A DNA stretch of 9,559 nt. Origin: Candidatus Methanoplasma sp. (lineage in GTDB: Archaea; Thermoplasmatota; Thermoplasmata; Methanomassiliicoccales; Methanomethylophilaceae). The stretch spans positions 1 through 9,559 of the forward strand of contig JAITCQ010000060.1 in NCBI GenBank assembly GCA_031283015.1. The letters are read 5' to 3'. The notes below the pieces were generated by a model. It saw only the letters and a list, made by a program, of their open reading frames with translations, made no database searches and was not told the origin of the DNA. A program made the translations under genes and the position numbers. Positions 1-7,404 of the stretch are shown here, piece after piece. Position 1 is the first letter of the stretch. Each line of letters opens with the position of its first letter.

Positions 1-810
1 GGAGAGCTGCTGGAGAACTGGGAGGAGAGGTACAGGATATCTCAGGAGAGGTACAGGATGCTGGTGGGCGGGACGATAAACGTCATCGGGATATCGCCGG
101 TACCTCTGACGGACGCGGCCAAGGCCAACATCCTGATGACGATGACCGAGGCCAAATCCGCCGCCATGGGCATCCTGGGATACAAGGAGACCGGGACCAC
201 CTCGGACGCCATCGCGATAGTGTCGCCGGCGGGAGAGAACAGGGAGAGGAACGCCGGCACCGGGGTCCCGCTGGGGATATCGATGGCAAGGTCAGTGAAA
301 GCGGCGGTCATAAGCAATCTTGTGAAAAGAGGGGATTTCCCGTATATGGGCACTTTCATGGACGTTCTCAAAGGCAGAGGGATAACGAAAGAACTTATGT
401 GGGAAGCGGCGCTGGAACTTTATATCCCGAATCCGGAGTGGGACACCGAGGACCTGAAAGGAAGGTTCGCCTCGAAACTGAGGACCCTGACGGACGATAT
501 CAACATCTCGTCGCTGATCCAGGGCGCGGTAGCGCTGGAGGACATCGGCAGCAAGGACTGCATCTGCGCTATGCCGAGAGGGATGTTTGCGAAAGATCCC
601 ATCCACCTCATCGCCGACGAGATCATAGGGATGCAGATCGCTCAGTATATCGCGGGAACCAGGGGCGTGTTCGAGTTCCACCGTTTCGACAGGCACAAGC
701 CCGGCATAATCTCGAAACTGGGTCCGTTCATGGACGACATGCTGTGCGGACTGATAGGCGGAGTGATGTCATCTATATACACAGACCTGTTCGACGGGCG
801 TTCTCCATAA
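1..810 (+). CDS. cbiS: CbiS-like fusion: adenosylcobinamide amidohydrolase (CbiZ) C-terminal part plus alpha-ribazole-5'-phosphate phosphatase (CobZ/PgpA-like); 5' partial
   Basis: The frame is open from base 1 (Gly-Glu-Leu-Leu-Glu...), so the true start lies upstream; the first visible ATG at 58 is internal. 269 residues are visible. Residues about 20-112 match the end of CbiZ: a GGTINVI strand, a TEAKSAA helix, the signature TGTTSD (residues 64-69) and a GTGVPLG-RSVKAAV segment. Residues about 113-269 are a PgpA-like helical domain with an acidic DEIIGMQ motif (206-212), FHRFDRHKPG (226-235) and a small-residue-rich tail. CbiZ removes the aminopropanol arm of adenosylcobinamide to give adenosylcobyric acid for salvage. 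CobZ removes the 5' phosphate after nucleotide-loop joining. The two are known to be fused as CbiS in Methanopyrus. The gene is followed after 33 nt by cobS, supporting the role. A separate PgpA role in lipid synthesis is the alternative for the second domain, but the fusion and neighbours favour cobamide synthesis. Confidence 0.86.
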   Translation, partial: GELLENWEERYRISQERYRMLVGGTINVIGISPVPLTDAAKANILMTMTEAKSAAMGILGYKETGTTSDAIAIVSPAGENRERNAGTGVPLGISMARSVKAAVISNLVKRGDFPYMGTFMDVLKGRGITKELMWEAALELYIPNPEWDTEDLKGRFASKLRTLTDDINISSLIQGAVALEDIGSKDCICAMPRGMFAKDPIHLIADEIIGMQIAQYIAGTRGVFEFHRFDRHKPGIISKLGPFMDDMLCGLIGGVMSSIYTDLFDGRSP

Positions 811-814
811 GAGG

Positions 815-827
815 TATTATATTATTT
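815..827 (+). promoter_or_regulatory. TATA-like box upstream of cobS
   Basis: The AT-rich stretch TATTATATTATTT lies in the 33-nt gap between cbiS and cobS, about 24 nt before GTG 844 and 32 nt before ATG 853. The spacing and the absence of a usable ribosome site suggest a leaderless or nearly leaderless cobS transcript, perhaps in addition to read-through from cbiS. Confidence 0.45.
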
Positions 828-843
828 CTTAGCCATTTTATCC

Positions 844-2496
844 GTGATATACATGCCAGATGAAACTGATGACCAGTTGGATAACGAGGGCGCCCTTGAC
901 GGCCTCTCCGACCAGCAGAAGGATGGGTCCGAGGACGAAAAGACCGAGGATCAAGGGATGGACGGGCAAGTTTCGGCAGAGAATGCAGCGGACGCGGTCG
1001 ACACGGGATCCGACACGGAGGCGGAGGCTCCTCCCGAAGAAGAGCCGGTAGGCGCGGACAGACAAAAGCCTAGGATCATCAAGAAAATGAGCGCATCCGA
1101 TTTTAAAGTAAGACCGAAGCCGAAGCCGGAACTGGTACCTGAACCTAAGCAGGAGCCGGTACCTGAACCTAAGCAGGAGCCTGTATCGAAACCTTCGGAC
1201 GCAGAGAGGATCAACCCGCAACCGGAACCTCCCGGCGTGGACAGGATCAACCCGCAACCGGAACCCCCCGGTGTAGAGAAGGCCAGCCCTCAGCCGGAAC
1301 CCAAACCGCTCGCGGCGGCGCCCGCAAAGCCGGAACAAAAGCGCAATTCTATCCCGTCGTCAAAACCGCCTATGCCGTCTTCGGTCCCGGAACAGATGGT
1401 GCTGCCGAAATTCGCACCTAGGTCCGCACCCAGACCCGCACCAGAGCCGATAAAGGAACCGACACCTGAACCAGAACCTGTGAAGGAACCAATACCAGAA
1501 CTAGAACCGATAAGGGAGCCGATACAAGAGGAGCCGGTCGTCGCCGAACCATTCGATAACAGACCGGTCGAAGAGCCAAAAGAGCAGGAAGAAGAAAGAA
1601 AAGAAAAGAAAAGAAGGCCGGAACCCGAAGATGTGGATGCGGCGGCAGGAGGGCCGATAGACGCGATAAGGGGGGTTTTGTCATTCTTCACGATACTCCC
1701 GATACATGTCGGCGGGAAAGAGATCGGGGCGATGAACAAGAACCTTTATCTTATTCCTATCGCGGGTCTCCTGATCGGAATGATCGCCACGGCCGTGGGG
1801 ATATTGTTCAATGAGCTGAGGCTTACGGTAATGGCCCCGATCGCAGTGCTGGCATCGATATATGTGATGTCCAAATTCCTTCACTTCGACGGACTCGCCG
1901 ACTTCGGCGACGGGATGATGGCCGGAGGAGACAGGGAAGACTGCATCAAAGCCCTCAAGGATACGAGGATCGGTGCGGGCGGGCTCGGCATCGCACTGAT
2001 AACGATACTCGCAACAGTGTTCGGACTCCTTGGGATATGGGGGCCATTCGCGATCGCCGCAGTGATAGTGATAATGGAAGTGTTCGTAAAGAACGCCATG
2101 GTAGCGGCGGCAGCATTTGGAGAACCCGGGACGGGAATGGCATCGGAACAGGTAAGGAGCGCGAACATGACGACCATGTTGATTTCAACGGGGATCTCCG
2201 CAGGCATAGCGTTCGCCGGATACTTACTGATGGGTGTAGTGACATCCTTCATCGTCGCAACAGGCATGCTGAATTCCACGCTCATGATATCCGCCGCGCT
2301 GATAATCGCCGGCGCCGCAGTGTCCTCGATACTCATCGGGTGGCTGATGGCATATCTCTCCAACAAGAAGTTCGGCTTCGTGAACGGGGATGTCCTGGGC
2401 GCGACCAACGAGGTCGCAAGAGTGCTGATACTGATAGTCGCGACGATCGTCATTATGTTCTACACCGTGCCGGACCTCCTCTGGCCTCTGATATGA
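844..2496 (+). CDS. cobS: Adenosylcobinamide-GDP ribazoletransferase (cobalamin-5'-phosphate synthase, CobS) with long disordered N-terminal extension
   Basis: CobS is a membrane enzyme that joins adenosylcobinamide-GDP to alpha-ribazole (phosphate), releasing GMP. The catalytic domain is residues about 270-550, the normal size of a whole CobS. It shows the family motifs HFDGLADFGDG (347-357) and NGDVLGATNE (514-523), with several hydrophobic membrane segments from about residue 300 to the end. Residues 1-269 are not CobS. They comprise an acidic stretch (about 4-60), Pro/Glu/Lys-rich repeats including PEPKQEPV twice and INPQPEPPGV twice, and a highly charged KEKKRRPEPED linker just before the domain. 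No signal peptide is visible, so the tail should be cytosolic (inference). The start is uncertain: GTG 844 lies about 24 nt from a TATA-like box and would be leaderless; ATG 853, three codons in, is equally plausible. GAGGT at 811-815 is too far away to serve either. The cobY ribosome site overlaps the end of this gene. Confidence 0.9.
   Translation: MIYMPDETDDQLDNEGALDGLSDQQKDGSEDEKTEDQGMDGQVSAENAADAVDTGSDTEAEAPPEEEPVGADRQKPRIIKKMSASDFKVRPKPKPELVPEPKQEPVPEPKQEPVSKPSDAERINPQPEPPGVDRINPQPEPPGVEKASPQPEPKPLAAAPAKPEQKRNSIPSSKPPMPSSVPEQMVLPKFAPRSAPRPAPEPIKEPTPEPEPVKEPIPELEPIREPIQEEPVVAEPFDNRPVEEPKEQEEERKEKKRRPEPEDVDAAAGGPIDAIRGVLSFFTILPIHVGGKEIGAMNKNLYLIPIAGLLIGMIATAVGILFNELRLTVMAPIAVLASIYVMSKFLHFDGLADFGDGMMAGGDREDCIKALKDTRIGAGGLGIALITILATVFGLLGIWGPFAIAAVIVIMEVFVKNAMVAAAAFGEPGTGMASEQVRSANMTTMLISTGISAGIAFAGYLLMGVVTSFIVATGMLNSTLMISAALIIAGAAVSSILIGWLMAYLSNKKFGFVNGDVLGATNEVARVLILIVATIVIMFYTVPDLLWPLI
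1134..1180 (+). repeat. 24-bp tandem repeat inside cobS (PEPKQEPV units)
   Basis: Two 23-base copies, 1134-1156 and 1158-1180, are identical at the DNA level with a 24-bp period (8 codons). They encode VPEPKQEP twice. Perfect DNA identity suggests recent duplication by slippage. Confidence 0.9.
1207..1301 (+). repeat. 36-bp tandem repeat inside cobS (RINPQPEPPGVD units)
   Basis: Units begin at 1207, 1243 and, degenerate, 1279. The first 23 bases of units 1 and 2 are identical; unit 3 matches about 17 of those 23. The period is 12 codons and the encoded unit is RINPQPEPPGVD, decaying to KASPQPEP. Confidence 0.88.
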
Positions 2497-2502
2497 GGTC
2501 AC

Positions 2503-3126
2503 ATGCAGGCACTCATCAACGCTGGAGGTAAGGGCACCAGGATGGGAATGTGCGGGATAGAGAAACCCATGCAGATAATCGGAGGCAGACCCGTCGTCAA
2601 AAGGGTGGTGGACGCGCTCTTCGGCTCCGGGAACATAGATCGAGTTCTGGTGTCGGTGAGCGACAACACGCCCGAGACGGAGAAGTATCTGAACAGCATC
2701 TGCGTGGAAACGATAAAGACATCCGGAGAGGATTATGTGGAGGACCTGCATGATTCTTTCAGGATGCTCGAAGGAAAGTTCGTTCTCACGTGCCCGTCCG
2801 ACATCCCTTTCATCACCACCAAAGGACTGGACAAGTTCATATCGGCATTCGATGCGAAGAAGATGGAATCGCTCATAGCGATCGTTGATAAGAAAGCCTT
2901 TGAGAAACATCATATCCAACCCTCTTACACCAGAGACTACTACGGATCCAACTGGGTGGTCTCCGGCGTTTCCATCATGGACAGGGAAAAGACCCTTCGG
3001 GGAGAATATCTTCAGGAATACTTCTACGAGACGCACAGCAGGGGGTTCGCCGTCAACGTGAACACTCAGGAAGAGCTTGACCAGGCCAGGAAGATCATCG
3101 ACAAGGTCAAGGCGTGGACGAATTAG
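2503..3126 (+). CDS. cobY: GTP:adenosylcobinamide-phosphate guanylyltransferase (CobY)
   Basis: CobY is the archaeal enzyme that transfers GMP from GTP to adenosylcobinamide-phosphate, making the adenosylcobinamide-GDP used by CobS. It is not related to bacterial CobU and has no kinase activity, which fits the presence of CbiZ for salvage. The 207-residue length is normal. The N-terminal nucleotidyltransferase signature NAGGKGTRMG (6-15) is followed by EKPM (20-23). The CPSDIPFI segment (97-104) sits where the metal-binding Asp of this fold is expected, and NVNTQEELDQA (185-195) is typical of the family C-terminus. The ATG at 2503 is set by GAGGT at 2495-2499, which overlaps the cobS stop; only 6 nt separate the genes, so the two are surely cotranscribed. 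The TAG stop overlaps the convergent cobT stop. MobA-like guanylyltransferases share the fold, but length and context favour CobY. Confidence 0.93.
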   Translation: MQALINAGGKGTRMGMCGIEKPMQIIGGRPVVKRVVDALFGSGNIDRVLVSVSDNTPETEKYLNSICVETIKTSGEDYVEDLHDSFRMLEGKFVLTCPSDIPFITTKGLDKFISAFDAKKMESLIAIVDKKAFEKHHIQPSYTRDYYGSNWVVSGVSIMDREKTLRGEYLQEYFYETHSRGFAVNVNTQEELDQARKIIDKVKAWTN

Positions 3127-4235
3127 TCGAAGTTCATTATCTTCTTATATATCGAATGCACGCGGTCCAGCAGGTCCCCGCAGGTGACCTCTCCCGAGCT
3201 TTGTACGATCGCCGCAACGGACGACCCGCCGCAGCCCACCCCTTCCTTGATGTACCCCCACTCATAGGCCTGGAGTCCTTCGTAAGGGCTTGAGGAGTAA
3301 TCCATATTAACGTAGACTATCGGTATGTCCGGGGAGATGGAATCCATTATCCTTGCCATGCTGGAGTTCGGATCCTCCATCAGCCACCTGGTCGTGCCTT
3401 GGAAGATGTTCCCGACTATGCTCGGGTCCAATTTGACCGCCGCGGCGATGACCGCCGCCATCTGGGTCCCGCCTCCGACGATGACCGGGACGCGTTTGGC
3501 GGCGCCAATTATGATCCCCACGTTCGCGGGCATCATAGGATCGCCGACGCATTCTATAGCCTTCAAGGGATCGTCCGCAAGGTCCCCTATGCCGATGCCT
3601 GCTACGTTCAGTCCCTCCGTCACGGTCCTCATCTTAAGTTCGCGCGGGTTGTTCGGCGAACTGCTGCTCACAAGGTTCTCTTTGACGATCCCCATCGCAA
3701 GGAGCACCGCAAGCGCGGTCGTGGTCCCTCCGGCGCAGCTTTCGCTCACTACGACGAAGTCTGAACCGCAGGACAGCATTTGTCCCAGGATGACCCCCCT
3801 TTCAAAGACCGTTCTTACCTTCGACACGGCTTTGCCGGATGTGACGAAGTTTCCGCATTCTCCCCCCACCTCTATGCAGGGGAGGTTGGGCTTGACCTTG
3901 CAGCCCCCGTTGATGATGAGGAAAGGCATGTTCGAGATCTCCAGGGCCGCTTTCGTAAGGGTGGCGGGAGTGGGTATCCCCCCAGGATTGATCGGTATTC
4001 CCTTCATGCAGACCGTCTTTCCGAGGACCAGCAGCTCGGCGTCCGCCGCCGGGGTGAACATCGTCAGTTCCGGCGTATCCCCGGCGTCCGATATGCCGGG
4101 TATGGTGGACGTCATCGTGTTGGCGACGGTGCAGGTGAAGACCCCCCGCTTCCCCCATATCCTGGAAAGTATGTCTTTCGCGATCTTTTCGTTACCGTAT
4201 ATGCTCAGCGAGGCAGGCAGTTCCATATTCGACAT
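3123..4235 (-). CDS. cobT: Archaeal CobT: nicotinate-nucleotide-dependent phosphoribosyltransferase for the cobamide lower ligand
   Basis: The archaeal/cyanobacterial CobT family transfers phosphoribose from nicotinate mononucleotide to the lower-ligand base, giving alpha-ribazole-5'-phosphate for CobS. The 370 residues are full length. Recognisable blocks are PINPGGIPTP (81-90), ESCAGGTTTALAVLLAMG (165-182), a Gly-rich VGGGTQMAAV (253-262) and EGVGCGGSS (331-339). These match the divergent archaeal family rather than enterobacterial CobT. The start at 4235 is supported by AGGTGA at about 4240-4245 inside the end of the upstream gene; a second Met at codon 4 lacks such a site. It is the last gene of the - strand operon, 4 nt after the phosphoglycerate-mutase-like gene, and runs head-on into cobY. 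Which base it activates cannot be read from the sequence. Confidence 0.9.
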   Translation of the reverse strand: MSNMELPASLSIYGNEKIAKDILSRIWGKRGVFTCTVANTMTSTIPGISDAGDTPELTMFTPAADAELLVLGKTVCMKGIPINPGGIPTPATLTKAALEISNMPFLIINGGCKVKPNLPCIEVGGECGNFVTSGKAVSKVRTVFERGVILGQMLSCGSDFVVVSESCAGGTTTALAVLLAMGIVKENLVSSSSPNNPRELKMRTVTEGLNVAGIGIGDLADDPLKAIECVGDPMMPANVGIIIGAAKRVPVIVGGGTQMAAVIAAAVKLDPSIVGNIFQGTTRWLMEDPNSSMARIMDSISPDIPIVYVNMDYSSSPYEGLQAYEWGYIKEGVGCGGSSVAAIVQSSGEVTCGDLLDRVHSIYKKIMNFD

Positions 4236-4239
4236 TGAT

Positions 4240-5238
4240 TCACCTTTTTCTCATCAGCCGGGGAATGACCTGGTCAAGGGGGATCAGTTCCCCCTCGGGC
4301 ATATCCGTCTCTATGTTCGTCCAGAATGGCACATTCATAATTATGTGTTCCCCCGTGACGCACGACGTCCCGTGGTCTACGAAGTAAACGACGCGCTCCG
4401 CGTCGCCGAAATATTCCGCCATAAGGCGGTCTGTCCTTTCCAGTATCTCGACCTTCTTGTAAGGGTCCTTCTGGTGGCTGTATTCGTCCACCTCGTCTAT
4501 GTGAAGGAAGACGTTCCCCTCCTCCAACGCTTTTTTTGCGATCGGGAATCGATCCTCCACCCGGCCGACGAGACGTATATCGTGGCCCAGAGAGGCCGCC
4601 ACGCCGAGCGCGGTCGGACTATCGGATATCGCTGTCATCTTCCTGAGGCATTCAAAGGGAGGATATTGTTTCGTGAATTTTCCGCATCCCCAGGGATAAT
4701 CGGTTATCCCGTTCATCTCTTTGGCGACCTTCATCACGAACCTACCGAGGGCTCCCGGGACCTCTTTGAACGGGGCGTCAACGGGAGGCGCGGGCAGGTC
4801 CGGGACATCGTCGCACTCCATTGTTATGACAGCTCTCCCGTTAAGGAAGAATTCGATCTCCGGTTTGTATTTCCGCAGTATGTGGAAGTGTTTCATCATC
4901 GTTGACATCAGCTCGTCGCAGAAGAGATGGGCGTGGTAGGACCAATGTATCATTCCGTCCTTTATCTCCGCCGGGCTTAGTCTGTATGCCGTTCTGTTGC
5001 CGGAGATGTCCATGCCGAGGCCGATCGCTTCCAGCACCGCCCTTGGCAGCTCGGGAGGATGGCCGGTGAAGAATTCGTTCAGAAAGAGTTGGGTATATCC
5101 TCTTCCCGTGGTGTACGACTTGTGTTTCGCTTTCCCGTGCATGAAAGGCATCTTTGCGATCTCATACGGTTTCTTTCCCGCGAGGAGAGGATGCGGGTCA
5201 TCCTCCATTCCGTCAAGAAGTACAAATAAAGTGTTCAT
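4240..5238 (-). CDS. Divergent archaeal 2,3-bisphosphoglycerate-independent phosphoglycerate mutase (ApgM)-like protein, catalytic Ser not evident
   Basis: This 332-residue protein belongs to the alkaline-phosphatase/ApgM superfamily but is shorter than usual ApgM (about 400). Metal-ligand positions appear kept: LLDGMEDDP (7-15, Asp9), HIDEVDEYSHQKD (246-258, Asp251 and His255) and VDHGTSCVTGEH (287-298, Asp288, His289, His298). The GSDxAH loop that carries the nucleophilic Ser in ApgM is replaced by TTGRGYTQLF (43-52); aligned by eye with the conserved LEAIGLGMD (69-77), the Ser position becomes Arg46, with Thr43, Thr44 and Thr49 nearby. Either a Thr serves as nucleophile, as in phosphopentomutase, or the protein is not a mutase. 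It starts in an ATGA overlap with hypF and ends 4 nt before cobT, so it is made with both. A phosphotransfer or hydrolase role in cobamide synthesis is possible by association only; glycolytic mutase is the default family annotation. Confidence 0.72.
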   Translation of the reverse strand: MNTLFVLLDGMEDDPHPLLAGKKPYEIAKMPFMHGKAKHKSYTTGRGYTQLFLNEFFTGHPPELPRAVLEAIGLGMDISGNRTAYRLSPAEIKDGMIHWSYHAHLFCDELMSTMMKHFHILRKYKPEIEFFLNGRAVITMECDDVPDLPAPPVDAPFKEVPGALGRFVMKVAKEMNGITDYPWGCGKFTKQYPPFECLRKMTAISDSPTALGVAASLGHDIRLVGRVEDRFPIAKKALEEGNVFLHIDEVDEYSHQKDPYKKVEILERTDRLMAEYFGDAERVVYFVDHGTSCVTGEHIIMNVPFWTNIETDMPEGELIPLDQVIPRLMRKR

Positions 5239-7397
5239 CGGATCCTCTTCAAAGCTATCGCGGCCTGTCCCACCGAGACCCCGCCGTCGCCGTTGGGAAC
5301 GTTGTTGTGGAATATTAATTCATGTCCCGTGTCCTTCGCCATCTCGGAGAACATCTTGCACACGGCCGAGTTATACGAAACGCCCCCAGTGATCCCGATG
5401 GGGCCGATCCCCTCCGAGTCGGCGGTCTCGACGGCGCTTTCGGTGAGGCATTTCATGACATTGTATATAATGGAATAGGCGGTGTCCGCCGGGTCGTCAT
5501 TCCTTCCGATCCTGGAGAAAAGATTCGCCGTTCTTATTATTCCGTCTTTGTTCTCGGTCTCGAATCCCGGTATGAGCTTTCCTCTTGCCAGCAGCGGCTC
5601 CAGTTTCATCGCGGGTTCCCCGTCGTATGTCCGGGCGGAGCATATCCCGAGGGAATATGATATCGAATCCATCAGTCTCCCCATTGAGGAGCACCTGACG
5701 CTCTTATCCATCATCTTCATCAGGACGGACGCTTCTTTCTCCGGGAAGGAATGATTCTCCTCTTTGTTCATGGCGTCGATCGCGAACCTCAGTCTCCTGA
5801 GGTCGTACAAGGCCTTCTCGGATCCCAGAAGGGGTATGCCCTCCAAACTTGCGATCCTGGAGAATGATGAAAGGTCCGCCGCCAGGACCTCGCCGCCCCA
5901 CACCGTGCCGTCGGTCCCGTAGCCGCTGCCGTCCAAAGTGAGCGCGACAACGTCATCGGTATTGTTGTCGACCATGAGCGACGCCGCATGCGCCCAGTGG
6001 TGCTGCACCTCTATGATCTCAGAACCGAACTCCTCCGAGAGCCTTTTGGCAACCCCTCGGCTCACATATCCGGGATGGAGGTCCATGGCGACGATGTCCG
6101 GGTGGCATCCCAGCAGTCGAATGTGAGTTTTGATCGACTTTTCCAAATAATCCGCCACACCCATGCCCTCCCCGTCGCCGATGTGCTGCGTGGGGTGGAT
6201 CTTTCCGCCGGCGGCCACCGATCCCGTGAGATTCTCCTGCGCCCCCACGGCCACGGCGGCTCCCCCGAGGCGTATCCGGATGTACGACGGGATGTGACCC
6301 CTCGATCTCCTTATGAAGAACGTCCGGTCCCCGAACGTTCTGAGCACGCTGTCATCGGCGCGGTTCGTTATCTGCTGATCATGGAGCAGGTACATGTCCG
6401 CACCGAGCACGGTTATCTCATCATCGTCAAGTATCATGGGCTCGCCTGGCACATTTGCTGAGGTCATCACCAAAGCGTCATCCTTCAGATGTTCGAACAA
6501 AATATGCTGGACCCCCGTGTAAGGAAGGAATATACCTATGTTGTCAAGCCCGGGGGATATCCGGTCGACGGTGTCCGAGTCCCTCTTTTCTATGAGCACT
6601 ATGGGCCGGTGGGTCGATGTGATGTGCATCATCTCTTCCCCGGTCGGACGGCCGTATTTGTATACGGCGTTCTCATCCCTCACCATGATCGCAAAGGGCT
6701 TCTGCTCCCTTCGGTACCACTCCCTCATCCTGACGACGTTGTCCAAAGTGCAGCAGATATGCATACCACCCCAGCTTTTCACCACGCCGATCCTTCCCTC
6801 CGCAAGCATGTCCGCGAACTTTGATATCGGATCGCCCGGGATGTTCTTGCTATTCTTGTCTAACAAACGGTAAGACGGTCCGCACTCGGGGCAGCATACG
6901 GTCTGATGGTGGAACCTCCTGTCGTTCGGATATTCGTATTCTTTTCGGCAGTCCCGGCACGGCCCGAACGCTTTCATCGCGGTTGAGACGCGGTCGTACG
7001 GGAGATCCTCCAGAAGAGTGAACCTCGGCCCGCATTTCGTACAGGACGTGAACGGATAACCCGATCTTCTGCCTTTTTTCATATCCTTAAGGCAGTCCCC
7101 GCAGACGGCGACGTCTGTAGGTATGGACAACCCGGACGATCCTTTCAGGGACACCGCTATCCTAAAGCCGTCCGTGCGTGGAGGAGGCGAATCTATTCTT
7201 ACTATCTCGTCCACATGTGCCAGCGGCGGAAGGTCCGACAAGAACGAATCCAAGAACCGATCCCCGTCGTCGATGTCGACCACGACGTCCGAGCCGTCGT
7301 TCCGCACCTCTCCCAAGAGTCCGAGACCGGAAGCGGCCCTATGGACCGCCGGTCTGAACCCGACCCCCTGAACCACTCCTTTGAAGATTATTCTCAT
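5235..7397 (-). CDS. hypF: Carbamoyltransferase HypF, [NiFe]-hydrogenase maturation
   Basis: HypF converts carbamoyl phosphate and ATP to carbamoyl-adenylate and passes the carbamoyl group to HypE, the source of the cyanide ligands of [NiFe]-hydrogenases. From ATG 7397 the protein has 720 residues, close to the usual 750. Domains in order: acylphosphatase (1-85, with KGVVQGVGFRPAV near the start); paired zinc fingers (Cys99/102, 119/122, 147/150, 169/172); YrdC-like carbamoyl-adenylation domain (about 190-375, with KSWGG and TSAN motifs); and Kae1-like transferase domain (about 380-720, with VQHHWAHAAS near 464-473, DGSGYGTDG, GGVSYN and NGDGG). An upstream in-frame TTG at 7439 would add 14 unusual residues and overlap the preceding gene by 35 bp; ATG 7397 leaves a 7-nt gap and matches the family N-terminus, so I chose it, though no strong ribosome site is visible. 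No other hyp genes are in the window. Confidence 0.95.
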   Translation of the reverse strand: MRIIFKGVVQGVGFRPAVHRAASGLGLLGEVRNDGSDVVVDIDDGDRFLDSFLSDLPPLAHVDEIVRIDSPPPRTDGFRIAVSLKGSSGLSIPTDVAVCGDCLKDMKKGRRSGYPFTSCTKCGPRFTLLEDLPYDRVSTAMKAFGPCRDCRKEYEYPNDRRFHHQTVCCPECGPSYRLLDKNSKNIPGDPISKFADMLAEGRIGVVKSWGGMHICCTLDNVVRMREWYRREQKPFAIMVRDENAVYKYGRPTGEEMMHITSTHRPIVLIEKRDSDTVDRISPGLDNIGIFLPYTGVQHILFEHLKDDALVMTSANVPGEPMILDDDEITVLGADMYLLHDQQITNRADDSVLRTFGDRTFFIRRSRGHIPSYIRIRLGGAAVAVGAQENLTGSVAAGGKIHPTQHIGDGEGMGVADYLEKSIKTHIRLLGCHPDIVAMDLHPGYVSRGVAKRLSEEFGSEIIEVQHHWAHAASLMVDNNTDDVVALTLDGSGYGTDGTVWGGEVLAADLSSFSRIASLEGIPLLGSEKALYDLRRLRFAIDAMNKEENHSFPEKEASVLMKMMDKSVRCSSMGRLMDSISYSLGICSARTYDGEPAMKLEPLLARGKLIPGFETENKDGIIRTANLFSRIGRNDDPADTAYSIIYNVMKCLTESAVETADSEGIGPIGITGGVSYNSAVCKMFSEMAKDTGHELIFHNNVPNGDGGVSVGQAAIALKRIR

Positions 7398-7404
7398 GTA
7401 TGCG

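Noticed and set aside
1134..1301. CRISPR-like array
   Set aside because: The repeats are adjacent, in frame, have no spacers and encode a Pro/Glu repeat within cobS.
2224..3036. 270-codon - strand frame opposite cobS/cobY
   Set aside because: Low-complexity His/Arg/Asp-rich translation with no motifs; cobS and cobY in the other strand are certain.
3325..4905. Long open frame (526 codons) on the + strand opposite cobT and the ApgM-like gene
   Set aside because: It matches no protein family, spans two well-supported genes on the other strand and fits mirror codon bias in GC-rich DNA.
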